Shown here one piece after another: positions 8,559-17,697 of a DNA stretch of 38,266 nt. The DNA comes from an uncultured Prevotellaceae bacterium. Lineage in GTDB: Bacteria > Bacteroidota > Bacteroidia > Bacteroidales > Bacteroidaceae. Under the pieces are notes generated by a model. It searched no databases, was not told the DNA's origin, and saw only the letters and a program-made list of their open reading frames with translations. Every line of letters starts with the position of its first letter. The first letter of the stretch is position 1. The translations under genes were made by a program, and so were the position numbers. The stretch is taken from positions 1 through 38,266 of the forward strand of contig CACYRS010000020.1 of assembly GCA_902776935.1 (NCBI GenBank). The letters run 5' to 3'.

Positions 8559-10133
8559 TTAGCCTTGATTCAGGTCTGACGGACTGACTCCAAACTCATC
8601 CTTGAAACATTTTGTGAAGTAGCTGGGAGCAGTGAATCCTACCTCATAAGCCACCTCAGAGATATTCTTGTCTGTGGTCAGAAGGAGCTGATAGGCACGG
8701 TTCAGACGGGCAGTACGAAGCAGTTCATTAGGTGATGAACCAGATATGGCCTTAACCTTACGATAGAGCTGCACACGACTGAGATTCATCGCCTCAGCGA
8801 GGTCATCGACAGTGATGTCACTATTAGAAAGACGGGCCTCAACAACGTCCTTGAACCGAACAATGAACAATGGCTCCTTCTTAATTTCCGTATTGTCATC
8901 TGTCTCTTCTTTCTCTGAGGTGTTCTCAGTTTGTTTTTCATCGGAAGATTCCTGTGAGGTTTCTTCGTTATTATGATGTTCTGCCACTTCTGATACATCC
9001 ATATTCCAGAGATTGCTGACCATTCGCTCGCGCTGGGCACTTGCCTTACCACGATGATAGAGATAGAAGAGCACCAGCACCAGGATAACTAAGGCAAGTA
9101 ATATCAGTGCCATGAGGGTGATGGTACGTTGTGCGGCCAATTGCTCAAGATAACCTTTGGCCTTAGCCTGAAGCTTGTCCAGATTCTGAGCCTGACGGAG
9201 CACTTCATCGCTTTCAAGCAAAAGCACGTTGGCATTGTCGTGGGTAACAATGGCAGAGGTAAGAACCGTCTCACGCTGATATTCTTTGCCATCAAGGATA
9301 TCAAGAGCCAGTTTCAGCAAATGATCTCCTCGTGTGGGATAGATATATGATGCCTCGAGCAGAGAATCGCGTACCTGCTGGATACCACCATTCTCGCCTG
9401 GCAGTCCGTCGATACCGCAAAACATCGGCAACGGATTAACTCCCCTCTCTATGAATGCCCTGCGGGCTCCAATGGCAGAACGGTCATTATGGGCAAACAC
9501 GAGATCAATGTCATCGAGGCTGCCTTTATAGTTCTTTACCTCCTTGTAGGCTTTCTCTTCCGTCCAATCTCCCTGCAGGGTTATAGGCACCTCAATGAAA
9601 CTGGTATTGATGGCATCTCTGAATCCTCTGTGACGATCATCAGCGGGCGAAGAGCCTTTAAGACCCAAGAGCTCCAACACCTGACCCTTGCCACTCAAGC
9701 GGATAACGATGTAACCTCCCATCTGATGCCCCATCTCATAGTTGTCAGCACTTACGAATGCTGTGTATTTCTGAGAGTCTGTCTTACGTTCAAAGACTAT
9801 AACAGGAATACCCTTGTCGAAGGCGCGATCGATAGCAGGAGTAACAGAGGCTCTCTGGTTAGGAGCTACGATGAGCAGATCTATACCACTATCCACCAGG
9901 CTGTCTATCTGCTGTATCTGACGCTGGGAATCATCATTTGCGGCAGTAAAGCGAAGCTCTACTCCCTCATGAAAGTTGGACTCCATCTGCATCTCTGAGT
10001 TCTGCCAGCTGCGCCAGATATCCTCAGAGCACTGCGATACACCTATGATGTACTCACGTTTCTTTTCGGAGCATGCCATCATAATAAGGCACATTCCCAA
10101 AAGAAATAATCTATAAAAAAATCGCCTTTTCAT
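8559..10133 (-). CDS. One-component membrane regulator: sugar-binding periplasmic domain + TM + AraC HTH (no kinase)
   Basis: A 524-residue protein. After an N-terminal hydrophobic signal (LIMMAC), residues 29-315 form a type-I periplasmic-binding domain of the LacI/RbsB kind (IIGVSQCSEDIWRSW, DLLIVAPNQ, IPVIVFER, VFAHNDRSAIGARRA, GIDGLPGENGG). A single membrane helix spans about 338-358. A highly acidic Ser/Glu-rich linker (about 378-420) leads to an AraC-type double HTH (about 424-520: LAEAMNLSRVQLYRKVK, ISEVAYEVGFTAPSYFTKCF). In Bacteroides the fructan locus is controlled by a hybrid two-component system with the same kind of fructose-binding sensor, but with histidine-kinase and receiver domains between membrane and AraC domain. 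Those are absent here. The gene lies upstream of susC on the same strand, with its own -7 box at 10159-10166. It is the probable fructose-responsive activator of the operon. Confidence 0.9.
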   Translation of the reverse strand: MKRRFFYRLFLLGMCLIMMACSEKKREYIIGVSQCSEDIWRSWQNSEMQMESNFHEGVELRFTAANDDSQRQIQQIDSLVDSGIDLLIVAPNQRASVTPAIDRAFDKGIPVIVFERKTDSQKYTAFVSADNYEMGHQMGGYIVIRLSGKGQVLELLGLKGSSPADDRHRGFRDAINTSFIEVPITLQGDWTEEKAYKEVKNYKGSLDDIDLVFAHNDRSAIGARRAFIERGVNPLPMFCGIDGLPGENGGIQQVRDSLLEASYIYPTRGDHLLKLALDILDGKEYQRETVLTSAIVTHDNANVLLLESDEVLRQAQNLDKLQAKAKGYLEQLAAQRTITLMALILLALVILVLVLFYLYHRGKASAQRERMVSNLWNMDVSEVAEHHNNEETSQESSDEKQTENTSEKEETDDNTEIKKEPLFIVRFKDVVEARLSNSDITVDDLAEAMNLSRVQLYRKVKAISGSSPNELLRTARLNRAYQLLLTTDKNISEVAYEVGFTAPSYFTKCFKDEFGVSPSDLNQG

Positions 10134-10158
10134 CGTTAGAGTTGATTACTATCGGCTA

Positions 10159-10166
10159 CAAAGATA
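10159..10166 (-). promoter_or_regulatory. -7 box for the fructan regulator gene
   Basis: The minus strand reads TATCTTTG, the Bacteroidota -7 element, 26 bp before the start codon at 10133. No clear TTTG box is seen at 19-21 bp upstream. Confidence 0.6.
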
Positions 10167-10198
10167 CAAAAAAAATCGAAATACTCCTACTTTTTTCG

Positions 10199-10242
10199 CA
10201 AAAAAATAAAGACCCAAGCCGTATTTTGTTGGCTCAGGTCTT
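10199..10242 (-). terminator. Rho-independent terminator of gpmI
   Basis: On the minus strand a stem AAGACC/GGTCTT with an internal CA/CA mismatch continues as AGCC/GGCT (10209-10242). It is followed by a run of T residues (A-run at 10199-10210 on the plus strand). It lies 28 bp past the gpmI stop and separates gpmI from the regulator gene. Confidence 0.8.
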
Positions 10243-10269
10243 CACCTTATTTATATATATAGCGATTAG

Positions 10270-11790
10270 TTAGTCGCAAATCAGATTCTCACCAGTCATG
10301 TCTGAAGGCTGCTCAAGTCCCATGATATGGAGAATAGAAGGAGCAACATCAGCCAGACGACCGTCCTTAACTGTAGCCGAATTATTGTTGGTTACGTAGA
10401 TGAAAGGAACGGGGTTCAGTGAGTGAGCTGTATTTGGAGATCCATCGGGGTTGATGGCGTTGTCTGCATTTCCGTGATCGGCAATAATGATTGCCTCGTA
10501 GTCGTTGGCTTTAGCTGCCTCGATAACCTCACGAACGCAGTTGTCAACAGCCCATACAGCCTTTGCAATAGCGTTGTAGATACCAGTGTGACCTACCATG
10601 TCACCATTAGCGAAGTTAACGACGATGAAGTCATACTTATTCTCGTTGATAGCAGCCACCAGCTTATCCTTAACCTCGTAGGCACTCATCTCAGGCTTCA
10701 GATCGTAGGTAGCCACCTTTGGAGAAGGTACCAGGATACGATCCTCACCCTCGTATGGAGCCTCGCGACCACCATTGAAGAAGAAGGTTACGTGTGCATA
10801 CTTCTCTGTCTCAGCTGTGTGGAGCTGCTTCTTACCCTGCTTTGAGAGATACTCGCCCAGCGTGTCCTCAACGTTCTCCTTCGGGAAGAGGATGTGAACA
10901 CCCTTGAAGTTAGCATCGTATGGAGTCATGCAATAGTACTGCAAACCTGGGATAGTCTTCATTCCCTGCTCTGGCATATCCTCCTGAGTCAGCGCGATAG
11001 TCATCTCCTTAGCACGGTCGTTACGGAAGTTAATGAAGATAACAACATCACCCTCCTCAATACAACCATTGACAGATGCGTTGTGGATAGGCTTGATGAA
11101 CTCATCAGTAACGCCCTCGTCATAGCTCTCCTGCATGGCCTGAACCATATCAGTAGCCTGCTTACCTGTACCGTTTACGATCAGATCATAACCCTCTTTT
11201 ACTCGCTCCCAACGCTTATCGCGGTCCATAGCGTAGAAACGACCAACAATAGAAGCAATAGCTGCATCGTTATCAGCACAAACCTTAGAAACCTGCTCGA
11301 TAAAGCCCTTACCGCTCTTGGGGTCTGTGTCACGACCGTCCATATAGCAATGTACGAACACCTGGTTCTTCAGACCGTAAGCCTTACCAATCTCAATGAG
11401 CTTAAACAGGTGATCAAGGCTTGAGTGTACACCTCCGTCAGAAGTAAGACCCATCAGGTGCAGCTTCTTATTGTTCTCCTTAGCGTATGTGTAAGCAGCC
11501 TTCACCTGAGGATTCTCCATGATAGAACCATCCTTGCAGGCACGGTTAATCTTCACCAGGTCCTGATAAACAATACGACCAGCACCGATATTGAGGTGTC
11601 CCACCTCAGAGTTACCCATCTGTCCATCGGGCAAACCAACGTCCTCACCAGAGGCCTGGAGCTGAGAGTGAGCCGAAGTGGCTGTCAACAAATCGAGATA
11701 CGGGGTTGGCGTGTTGAAGATCACGTCACCCTTACCATGCTTACCGATTCCCCATCCATCGAGAATCATGAGTAATGCTTTCTTTGCCAT
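10270..11790 (-). CDS. gpmI: 2,3-bisphosphoglycerate-independent phosphoglycerate mutase
   Basis: A 506-residue cytosolic glycolytic/gluconeogenic enzyme that interconverts 3- and 2-phosphoglycerate through a phosphoserine intermediate with two metal ions. Seen: the N-terminal metal site [10 protein letters not shown] (Asp11), the catalytic serine in MGNSEVGH (Ser61), the substrate-binding [10 protein letters not shown] segment, and the metal ligands in IIADHGNAD near the C-terminus. The length is normal for the family. The start at 11790 is chosen over the longer frame from 11883 because [14 protein letters not shown] is the family N-terminus and because the -7 box at 11829-11837 lies inside the longer frame. 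It appears to be monocistronic, ending in the terminator at 10199-10242. Confidence 0.97.
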   Translation of the reverse strand: MAKKALLMILDGWGIGKHGKGDVIFNTPTPYLDLLTATSAHSQLQASGEDVGLPDGQMGNSEVGHLNIGAGRIVYQDLVKINRACKDGSIMENPQVKAAYTYAKENNKKLHLMGLTSDGGVHSSLDHLFKLIEIGKAYGLKNQVFVHCYMDGRDTDPKSGKGFIEQVSKVCADNDAAIASIVGRFYAMDRDKRWERVKEGYDLIVNGTGKQATDMVQAMQESYDEGVTDEFIKPIHNASVNGCIEEGDVVIFINFRNDRAKEMTIALTQEDMPEQGMKTIPGLQYYCMTPYDANFKGVHILFPKENVEDTLGEYLSKQGKKQLHTAETEKYAHVTFFFNGGREAPYEGEDRILVPSPKVATYDLKPEMSAYEVKDKLVAAINENKYDFIVVNFANGDMVGHTGIYNAIAKAVWAVDNCVREVIEAAKANDYEAIIIADHGNADNAINPDGSPNTAHSLNPVPFIYVTNNNSATVKDGRLADVAPSILHIMGLEQPSDMTGENLICD

Positions 11791-11828
11791 AACTTTTTGT
11801 ATTTTTGACGTTATTTTCTTTTCAGGCT

Positions 11829-11837
11829 GCAAAGTTA
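11829..11837 (-). promoter_or_regulatory. -7 box for gpmI
   Basis: The minus strand reads TAACTTTGC, a good match to TAnnTTTGC. Transcription would begin near 11822, about 32 nt before the gpmI start codon. It lies only 14 bp from the divergent -7 box of the phosphatase gene, so the two promoters must overlap. Confidence 0.7.
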
Positions 11838-11850
11838 CGAATTTTTTTTG

Positions 11851-11859
11851 TATCTTTGC
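11851..11859 (+). promoter_or_regulatory. -7 box for the histidine phosphatase gene
   Basis: TATCTTTGC matches the Bacteroidota -7 consensus and lies 27 bp before the ATG at 11886. No TTTG box is found at the usual spacing. Confidence 0.7.
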
Positions 11860-11885
11860 ACTCTGAATTCTATTATTTTTCAAAC

Positions 11886-13187
11886 ATGGTGAAGAGAATT
11901 AGCAAGAGATTGTTGTTTATTACGATATTACTTGGCATTTTGACAACTGGAGATGCCCAACAGGCCTATCAGGTTATCAAAGATAACCCTGATATTGCAG
12001 CCAGCAACTACTATGCATATCCGATGCCAACGAAAAAGCTTACCCCTGCACCTGCAGGCAAGCGCCCATTCTATATCAGTCATTATGGCCGTCACGGGTC
12101 ACGTTACTTGGATAATCGTAAGGGCTATGATATACCCTATGGTTATTTGCATAAAGGTGATTCGTTAGGCAAACTGACGCCATTGGGCAAGGAGATGCTA
12201 CAACGCATGGCTGATATTATCGAAGATGCTGAAGGCTATTGGGGCACTCTTTCTCTGCTTGGGCAGATACAGCATCGAGACATAGCACGCCGTATGGTAG
12301 AGCGTTTTCCTGAGGTTTTTGAGGGGAATGTTGTTATGGATGCCCATAGTACTATTGTCAACAGGTGTATCATGTCAATGGCAGCAGCTCTGACACAGTT
12401 GGCGGCCATGAATCCGCAGTTGGAGATTCGCATGGATGCATCGCAGCACGATATGTACTACATGAATCATCAGGATAAGCAGTTGCGCGACTCCATGATG
12501 ACTAAGAAGGCCAAGGCTGCTTATGAAGCTTTTATTAAGAACATCAAACACAATCCTCGTGTCACCAACCTGCTATTTAATGACACAGCCTATATCCGCG
12601 AAAACGTAAGTGACTATTGGTTACCCTACTATCTGCTAAAGACTGGTCTGATGCAGCAGAACACCAAACAGCAAGGTGGCCCGCTTGTTGCCATGTTTAC
12701 GAATAAAGAGATACACCAATTCTGGCAAAACGAGAACGCCTGGTGGTATATAATGTACGGACCATCACTGCTCAATGGCGGTTGTCAGCCTTATACGCAG
12801 CGCTATCTGTTGCGTCGTATCATTGCCGATGCCGACAGCTGCCTGAAATTGGAGCATCCTGGTGCAACTTTACGTTATGGCCATGAGACAGTGCTCCTGC
12901 CATTGGTTTGTCTGTTAGATCTTAATGGATATGCCTTCCAGACTATAAATCTTAATGAGGTAGAGCCTAACGGATGGTGGGCGTGTAGGGTGTTTCCTAT
13001 GGGGGCTAACCTACAGTTTATCTTCTACCGCAAGAATCTGAAAGACAAAGATATTCTCTTTAAGGTTCTGCTGAATGAGGAAGAGGCGACATTGCCTTTG
13101 CCCACAACGACACCGCCTTATTACCGCTGGCAGGATTTCCGTGAATTCTATCTTAAGAAACTCGATGCCTACGGCAGAATGGATTAG
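11886..13187 (+). CDS. Secreted histidine-acid phosphatase (phytase/MINPP-like, branch 2)
   Basis: A 433-residue exported phosphomonoesterase of the histidine phosphatase superfamily, clade 2. A signal peptide ([17 protein letters not shown]) precedes the catalytic motif YGRHGSRYL (Arg69, His70, Arg73). His70 should form the phosphohistidine. The proton-donor motif is GHE (His333, Glu334) where many phytases have HD. HE-type enzymes include the multiple inositol polyphosphate phosphatases, so an inositol-phosphate or general organic-phosphate substrate is plausible but not proven. The ATG at 11886 is preferred to the one at 11805, since it follows the -7 box and opens directly onto the signal peptide. 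Its stop overlaps the convergent rnhB stop by 4 bp. Confidence 0.85.
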   Translation: MVKRISKRLLFITILLGILTTGDAQQAYQVIKDNPDIAASNYYAYPMPTKKLTPAPAGKRPFYISHYGRHGSRYLDNRKGYDIPYGYLHKGDSLGKLTPLGKEMLQRMADIIEDAEGYWGTLSLLGQIQHRDIARRMVERFPEVFEGNVVMDAHSTIVNRCIMSMAAALTQLAAMNPQLEIRMDASQHDMYYMNHQDKQLRDSMMTKKAKAAYEAFIKNIKHNPRVTNLLFNDTAYIRENVSDYWLPYYLLKTGLMQQNTKQQGGPLVAMFTNKEIHQFWQNENAWWYIMYGPSLLNGGCQPYTQRYLLRRIIADADSCLKLEHPGATLRYGHETVLLPLVCLLDLNGYAFQTINLNEVEPNGWWACRVFPMGANLQFIFYRKNLKDKDILFKVLLNEEEATLPLPTTTPPYYRWQDFREFYLKKLDAYGRMD

Positions 13188-13795
13188 CACTCTTCAAATT
13201 CTAAACTGAGTTGTCCATCGCCCAAGAGATTATAACTCTTGCGGTGATAAGGCGTGATGCCGAATTGTTTGATGGCCTCTCGATGTTTCTTTGTGGGGTA
13301 GCCCTTGTTCGAGAGCCAGTCGTATTGCGGATATTCCTTGGCAAGTCCATTCATATAGTCATCACGATAGGTCTTGGCAAGAATGCTGGCTGCAGCAATG
13401 GCGAGGTATTTGCCATCGCCTTTCACGATGGTGGTATGAGGTAAATCCTTATATTTCTTGAAACGGTTGCCGTCCACAATTACAGCCTCAGGGCGCACTT
13501 TGAGCTGATCCAGTGCCCTATGCATAGCTAAGATAGAGGCATTGAGGATATTTATCTTATCGATTTCCTCTGGGGTAACGATACCAACAGCCCAGGCAAC
13601 AGCATCGCGTTCAATTATCTCACGAAGCTGATAGCGTTTCTTTTCAGTTAGTTGTTTGGAATCGTTTAAAAGTTCGTTCTGATAATCTTCTGGCAATATC
13701 ACAGCTGCAGCATATACACTGCCAGCCAAGCATCCGCGTCCTGCCTCATCACAACCGGCTTCTATCTTCCCCTCGTAATAATGACTTAATAACAT
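13184..13795 (-). CDS. rnhB: Ribonuclease HII
   Basis: A 203-residue RNase HII that cleaves RNA in RNA-DNA hybrids and removes misincorporated ribonucleotides. The active-site start [13 protein letters not shown] (Asp16, Glu17) is present, with further acidic residues in VIVDGNRFK and the segment [17 protein letters not shown]. Length is normal. The gene lies 11 bp downstream of the symporter gene and is probably cotranscribed with sufS and the symporter. Its last codons overlap those of the convergent phosphatase gene by 4 bp, so neither gene has its own terminator outside the other's coding sequence. Confidence 0.96.
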   Translation of the reverse strand: MLLSHYYEGKIEAGCDEAGRGCLAGSVYAAAVILPEDYQNELLNDSKQLTEKKRYQLREIIERDAVAWAVGIVTPEEIDKINILNASILAMHRALDQLKVRPEAVIVDGNRFKKYKDLPHTTIVKGDGKYLAIAAASILAKTYRDDYMNGLAKEYPQYDWLSNKGYPTKKHREAIKQFGITPYHRKSYNLLGDGQLSLEFEEC

Positions 13796-13806
13796 AACAC
13801 TTTCTA

Positions 13807-15267
13807 TTATTTCCTAAACAGCAATAATGACAGCAGAAATCCCACAATAAAGATTGTGGAGGTACCCAATACGATGGCAAGATAACTATGGAGATGAACG
13901 CCCGGCAACTGCCACATATCAGCAAGCGATATCCATGCTATAACCATCACTCCAACAACACAGCCTATAAAAGCTGCTACACAACTGATTCTCCTACGGA
14001 CACACCCTAAGAGGAAAAGACCTAACATGCCTCCAGAGAAAATACTGGACAGCGTCCACCACGCATCTATGATACTCTCTACACTAAGCATTGCAAGAGC
14101 CACAACGGCTCCCAATACTCCCACTACGACACTGCTGATACGCAGAACCATAAGATTATTCCGTTCTACAGCCCCTCTGAAGAATGGTTTAAAATAGTCT
14201 GCCAATATGATAGTGGCTGCTGAAGTGACACTCGTAGAGACTGTGCTCATGCCGGCAGCAAAGATAGAGGCTATGAGTAATCCTCGCAAACCAATAGGCA
14301 GGCTGTTCACAATGAAATAGGGAAAAACATAATCGGGTTTCTGTGTAATCTCATCGGGTAAGTATGCCACACCTGCAGCATAATAGCTATATAGTGTAGT
14401 TCCTATAAGAAAGAAAAGTGCAGAAACAGGTATTATAAGGTAACCCCCAAAGAGTGCGGAGAACTTGGCCTCCTTATCATTTTTGGCAGCATGATAACGT
14501 TGCACGTAGTTCTGGTCGATGCCATAATTCTGTAGATTGATAAAGACACCATAGACAAGGCAAACCCAAAAAGTGCTTGTGGTCAAATCAGAGGTGAAAG
14601 CTCCCAATGAGAATTTATTCCCTTCAGTCGAATGGATGGCCAGTTCGAAAGACTGCATCGGCCCCCCAGGCATCGAAAACATCAAGATGACCAAACAGAG
14701 CAGAGCCCCACCAATAAGAATCATTCCCTGAATAGCATCAGCCCATATCACAGCCCTCAAGCCACCCATCATAGAGTAGATGATAACAGCTATCGATGTG
14801 AGGATGATGACGGCATGGAGGTTCCAGCCCATCAGGATATACATGGGCACAGCCAGAAGATAGAGGATGGAGCCCATGCGTGCTATCTGCGTCAGGAGGT
14901 AGCAGGCGGAGGCATATATCCGAGCCCATGCTCCAAACCTTTCTTCAAGGAAAGTATAGGCCGATACTGAGCCTCCATGACGATAGAACGGAACGAAATA
15001 TTTGGCAGCGAAGTAGGAGGCGATGGGTATAGATAGCGAAAACGCAAAGGCGTTCCAGTTAGAAGCAAAAGCTTTTCCTGGATAGCCTATATAGGAGATA
15101 CTACTGACATAAGTAGCAAATATCGACATTCCCACCACCCAACCGGGAATGGAATGGCTGGCCGAAGTAAACTCATCGGCTGAGGAACCTTTTTTAAAAA
15201 AAGAACAGCCAAATACCACCACGCCAAGCGTGAACACGAGGAAGATAACAAAATCTATGACGTGCAT
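13807..15267 (-). CDS. Sodium/solute symporter (SSS/SLC5 family)
   Basis: A 486-residue polytopic inner-membrane transporter with about 13 hydrophobic segments. Family features are visible: [32 protein letters not shown] in the first two helices (the Na+ site region), [20 protein letters not shown] and, later, [28 protein letters not shown]. It imports a small organic solute with Na+. The substrate (sugar, sialic acid, pantothenate or other) cannot be told from this sequence. The start at 15267 gives [10 protein letters not shown]; the longer frame to 15312 would overlap sufS. It lies 7 bp after sufS and 11 bp before rnhB. Confidence 0.9.
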   Translation of the reverse strand: MHVIDFVIFLVFTLGVVVFGCSFFKKGSSADEFTSASHSIPGWVVGMSIFATYVSSISYIGYPGKAFASNWNAFAFSLSIPIASYFAAKYFVPFYRHGGSVSAYTFLEERFGAWARIYASACYLLTQIARMGSILYLLAVPMYILMGWNLHAVIILTSIAVIIYSMMGGLRAVIWADAIQGMILIGGALLCLVILMFSMPGGPMQSFELAIHSTEGNKFSLGAFTSDLTTSTFWVCLVYGVFINLQNYGIDQNYVQRYHAAKNDKEAKFSALFGGYLIIPVSALFFLIGTTLYSYYAAGVAYLPDEITQKPDYVFPYFIVNSLPIGLRGLLIASIFAAGMSTVSTSVTSAATIILADYFKPFFRGAVERNNLMVLRISSVVVGVLGAVVALAMLSVESIIDAWWTLSSIFSGGMLGLFLLGCVRRRISCVAAFIGCVVGVMVIAWISLADMWQLPGVHLHSYLAIVLGTSTIFIVGFLLSLLLFRK

Positions 15268-15274
15268 AAAACAA

Positions 15275-16495
15275 TCAGAACATCTGAGCAACTCTCCTGA
15301 TGCCAGCCACAAGGGTGTCTATTTCCTCTTTTGTATTATAGAGGGCAAATGAAGCACGGACGGTACCAGAGATACCCAGACGATCCATAAGGGGCTGGGC
15401 ACAATGATGACCCGTGCGAACAGCAATACCCAGACGATCGAGCAACGTACCCATATCTAAGTGGTGGATATCCCCAACATTAAAGCTAACGACAGCATCC
15501 TTGTGTGACGCATCCTTGGGGCCATACATTCTCATGCTTTCAATCGTCTGAAGCTGTTCCATGCAGTAACGGGTCAGTTCCTGCTCATGCAGTTGGATTG
15601 TCTCAAATCCGATGGAATCGATATATTCAATAGCTTTGGCGAGTCCGTGAGTAGCTACATAATCTGGTGTTCCTGCCTCGAATTTAAAGGGCAGACGCTC
15701 AAAGGTGGTCTTTTCCCATGTTACCTTGTCGATCATCTCTCCTCCACCCTGATAAGGAGGTAATTTCTCCAGCCACTCCTCTTTGCCATAAAGCACACCA
15801 ATACCTGTAGGACCATACATCTTATGTCCACTGAAGGCAAAGAAATCGCAATCCATCGCCTGAACATCCACCTTGAAATGAGGGGCACTCTGGGCTCCGT
15901 CCACCAAAACTGGGATGCTGTGCTCATGAGCTATCCTGATAATTTCTTCTACAGGATTAACTGTCCCCAACACATTGCTGACATGAGCCACACTGATAAT
16001 CTTTGTACGGTCAGAGATTAGAGACTCCAACTGGTCAAGACAAAGGATTCCATCATCTGTAATGAGAATATGCTTTACCACAATCCCTCGTTTCATTGCC
16101 TGAAGTTGCCAAGACACGATGTTAGAGTGATGCTCCATCTCTGTGACGATTACCTCATCACCTTCCTTCATCTGTGACTCGCAGAAAGAAGCAGCCACAA
16201 GATTGATAGCCTCAGTTGTTCCCCGAGTAAAGACGATTTCCTCGATTTTACGCGCATTGATAAACTCACGCACCTTTTCTCTTGCCGCCTCATGCAGGTC
16301 CGTCGCCTGCTGACTCAAATAATGTACCCCACGATGCACATTCGCATTAACATTGAGATACTCATCCCTCATGGCATCGAGCACACACAGCGGCTTCTGC
16401 GTCGTCGCGGCATTGTCGAGGTAAACCAACGGCTTGCCATACACCTCCCTCAACAGAATGGGGAAGTCTTCTCTTATCTTACCGATATCGTACAT
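15275..16495 (-). CDS. sufS: Cysteine desulfurase SufS
   Basis: A 406-residue PLP-dependent cysteine desulfurase of group II, which removes sulfur from cysteine for Fe-S cluster assembly. Seen: the N-terminal substrate loop LDNAATTQKP, EMEHHSNIVSW, the PLP lysine in FSGHKMYGPTG (Lys225) and the catalytic persulfide cysteine in RTGHHCAQPLM (Cys365). The start at 16495 (MYDIGKIREDFP) is the usual SufS N-terminus. The longer frame from 16546 would run through the promoter. Normally this gene follows sufD directly in Bacteroidota; here sufD is about 10.2 kb away and sufS has its own promoter. Confidence 0.97.
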   Translation of the reverse strand: MYDIGKIREDFPILLREVYGKPLVYLDNAATTQKPLCVLDAMRDEYLNVNANVHRGVHYLSQQATDLHEAAREKVREFINARKIEEIVFTRGTTEAINLVAASFCESQMKEGDEVIVTEMEHHSNIVSWQLQAMKRGIVVKHILITDDGILCLDQLESLISDRTKIISVAHVSNVLGTVNPVEEIIRIAHEHSIPVLVDGAQSAPHFKVDVQAMDCDFFAFSGHKMYGPTGIGVLYGKEEWLEKLPPYQGGGEMIDKVTWEKTTFERLPFKFEAGTPDYVATHGLAKAIEYIDSIGFETIQLHEQELTRYCMEQLQTIESMRMYGPKDASHKDAVVSFNVGDIHHLDMGTLLDRLGIAVRTGHHCAQPLMDRLGISGTVRASFALYNTKEEIDTLVAGIRRVAQMF

Positions 16496-16513
16496 ACCTT
16501 TTGTGTAATTTGC

Positions 16514-16547
16514 TGCAAAATTACTACTTTTCTGCGACTCAGACAAA
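16514..16547 (-). promoter_or_regulatory. Promoter of the sufS-symporter-rnhB unit
   Basis: On the minus strand a TTTG box (16544-16547) is followed after 21 bp by TAATTTTGC (16514-16522). The spacing is close to the consensus 19-20 bp. Transcription would start near 16508, about 13 nt before the sufS start codon. Confidence 0.7.
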
Positions 16548-16897
16548 CATTAGCCGAAAAAAATCAGGAAACCTATTGTGCTAATGTATGATTTTTTCAT
16601 TTTCACATGCCATACTCGTTCAAATTGCCATACGAAGCAGAATTTGCGCTCTAGTTAGGCAACAAAATTTTCACAGTTAGAAAGCAATTGTTTCCACGTA
16701 TATGCCAAAATCCGGCTTCTTTGCACAATTTTAACGGGGACTTATATTGTAAAGAATATTGAATATTCTGAGTAATTGTTGATATAAGCATGTTTAGAAA
16801 TTGAGAAATTTAGAATTCATAGTAATATATAAATAAAAAATTTACTTTTTACCTTTTTTCCCTTAAATCCTCAATATCTAAATATCTAAACCTTGGC
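16548..16897. other. Gene-free regulatory region between sufS and the accessory block
   Basis: No credible coding sequence is seen. The stretch is AT-rich and carries several short repeats: TGCCATAC twice 18 bp apart (16608-16615, 16626-16633); a perfect interrupted palindrome AGAATATT-G-AATATTCT (16753-16769); GAAATTGAGAAATTTAG at 16797-16813, which recurs exactly inside the gene at 18520-20940; and a pyrimidine run TTTACTTTTTACC near 16840, similar to spacers elsewhere in the window. The left junction of the block separating sufS from sufD probably lies in here. Confidence 0.6.
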
Positions 16898-16924
16898 GAT
16901 ACGAAAAAATCTTCGTATCTTTGC
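16898..16924 (+). promoter_or_regulatory. Promoter -7 box overlapped by an operator-like inverted repeat
   Basis: TATCTTTGC at 16916-16924 is a strong -7 match, 26 bp before the ATG at 16951. A perfect inverted repeat GATACGAA-N6-TTCGTATC (16898-16905 and 16912-16919) overlaps the -7 box. A protein bound there would block the promoter, so this looks like a repressor operator. The half-site ATACGAA also occurs at 16630-16636. Confidence 0.7.
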
Positions 16925-16950
16925 AGCACCATTTAAATATACGCGCGCAT

Positions 16951-17697
16951 ATGAAGATTATCAATTCGCATTATATCCCGCTACCCATGCCTCATAATGT
17001 GATCATGAGCCCCGATACGGAGAGAGTAGCAGAACAAATAGGTGTGCTGTCAGTAGTGGAAGAGGCTCCTACTCCTGACAACGGCTATGGTATCATTACC
17101 CACGAGCATCCCGTAGTTAGGACACTGGGGCAAAATGCAGTGGTGAGCGAGGATAAGGAAAACATTAATTTCATGGTCACCCTTGAAAAGGCCGAAGGCA
17201 ACGTTTGGTATCACTTGGAGAATAAAGAATGTTTTGTGGTATGTCCTGCCAAAAAGCGGAAGATCGCCAGCTTCCAACTGAATCTGCTTATGATGAGTCA
17301 GATGATGCATACAGGAGCCGACTACGATCCTATGGGCATGATGCATCGCCTAAAAGAGAATGGCATTGAGGTGGAATGGGATAAAAAAGCCAAAGAAAAC
17401 TATCAGGAGATCATACTAAACAATATGAGAATCGGAGATAAAGTCTATCTGCAAAGTATACTCCTACAACCGCTCTTCCTGGTTAATTTTGCCGATGCGA
17501 TAGATGAGCAGCAAGTACAACTTCTCGATGAGGATGATATCTTCTTCGAGTTCGTGAATCAGGCCAGAGCAATGCTGGAAGTGAACCCTCATTACGAATT
17601 CCATTTCACGGTGCTCGACCAGCAGATGAGCTACATAGCCGACCGCCTGAACAAAGAGTTGAACGATTATCTGGAACGCCCCGATGAATCTGAATGA
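16951..17697 (+). CDS. Protein of unknown function, first gene of an overlapping pair
   Basis: A 248-residue soluble protein that I do not recognise. It has no signal peptide or membrane segment. The N-terminus is rich in Pro and Met (YIPLPMPHNVIMS); the C-terminal half is acidic and looks helical (a run of Asp/Glu near 195-205 and a final helix ending in DESE). Residues 75-150 contain several strand-like stretches and the Met-rich LNLLMMSQMMHTG. The start at 16951 is chosen because the upstream frame runs into the -7 box at 16916-16924. Its end overlaps the next gene by 14 bp, which suggests translational coupling and a joint function. The upstream inverted repeat suggests repression. Confidence 0.75.
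   Translation: MKIINSHYIPLPMPHNVIMSPDTERVAEQIGVLSVVEEAPTPDNGYGIITHEHPVVRTLGQNAVVSEDKENINFMVTLEKAEGNVWYHLENKECFVVCPAKKRKIASFQLNLLMMSQMMHTGADYDPMGMMHRLKENGIEVEWDKKAKENYQEIILNNMRIGDKVYLQSILLQPLFLVNFADAIDEQQVQLLDEDDIFFEFVNQARAMLEVNPHYEFHFTVLDQQMSYIADRLNKELNDYLERPDESE

Noticed and set aside
10270-11883. Longer gpmI product starting at 11883
   Set aside because: The extra 31 residues are not part of the family and their codons include the gpmI -7 box and the divergent promoter.
13807-15267. The SSS symporter as the missing fructose transporter of the fructan locus
   Set aside because: It is in the sufS-rnhB unit about 4 kb from the locus, and nothing in the sequence points to fructose.
15275-16546. 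Longer SufS starting at 16546
   Set aside because: The frame would include the -7 box at 16514-16522; MYDIGKIREDFP at 16495 is the normal N-terminus.
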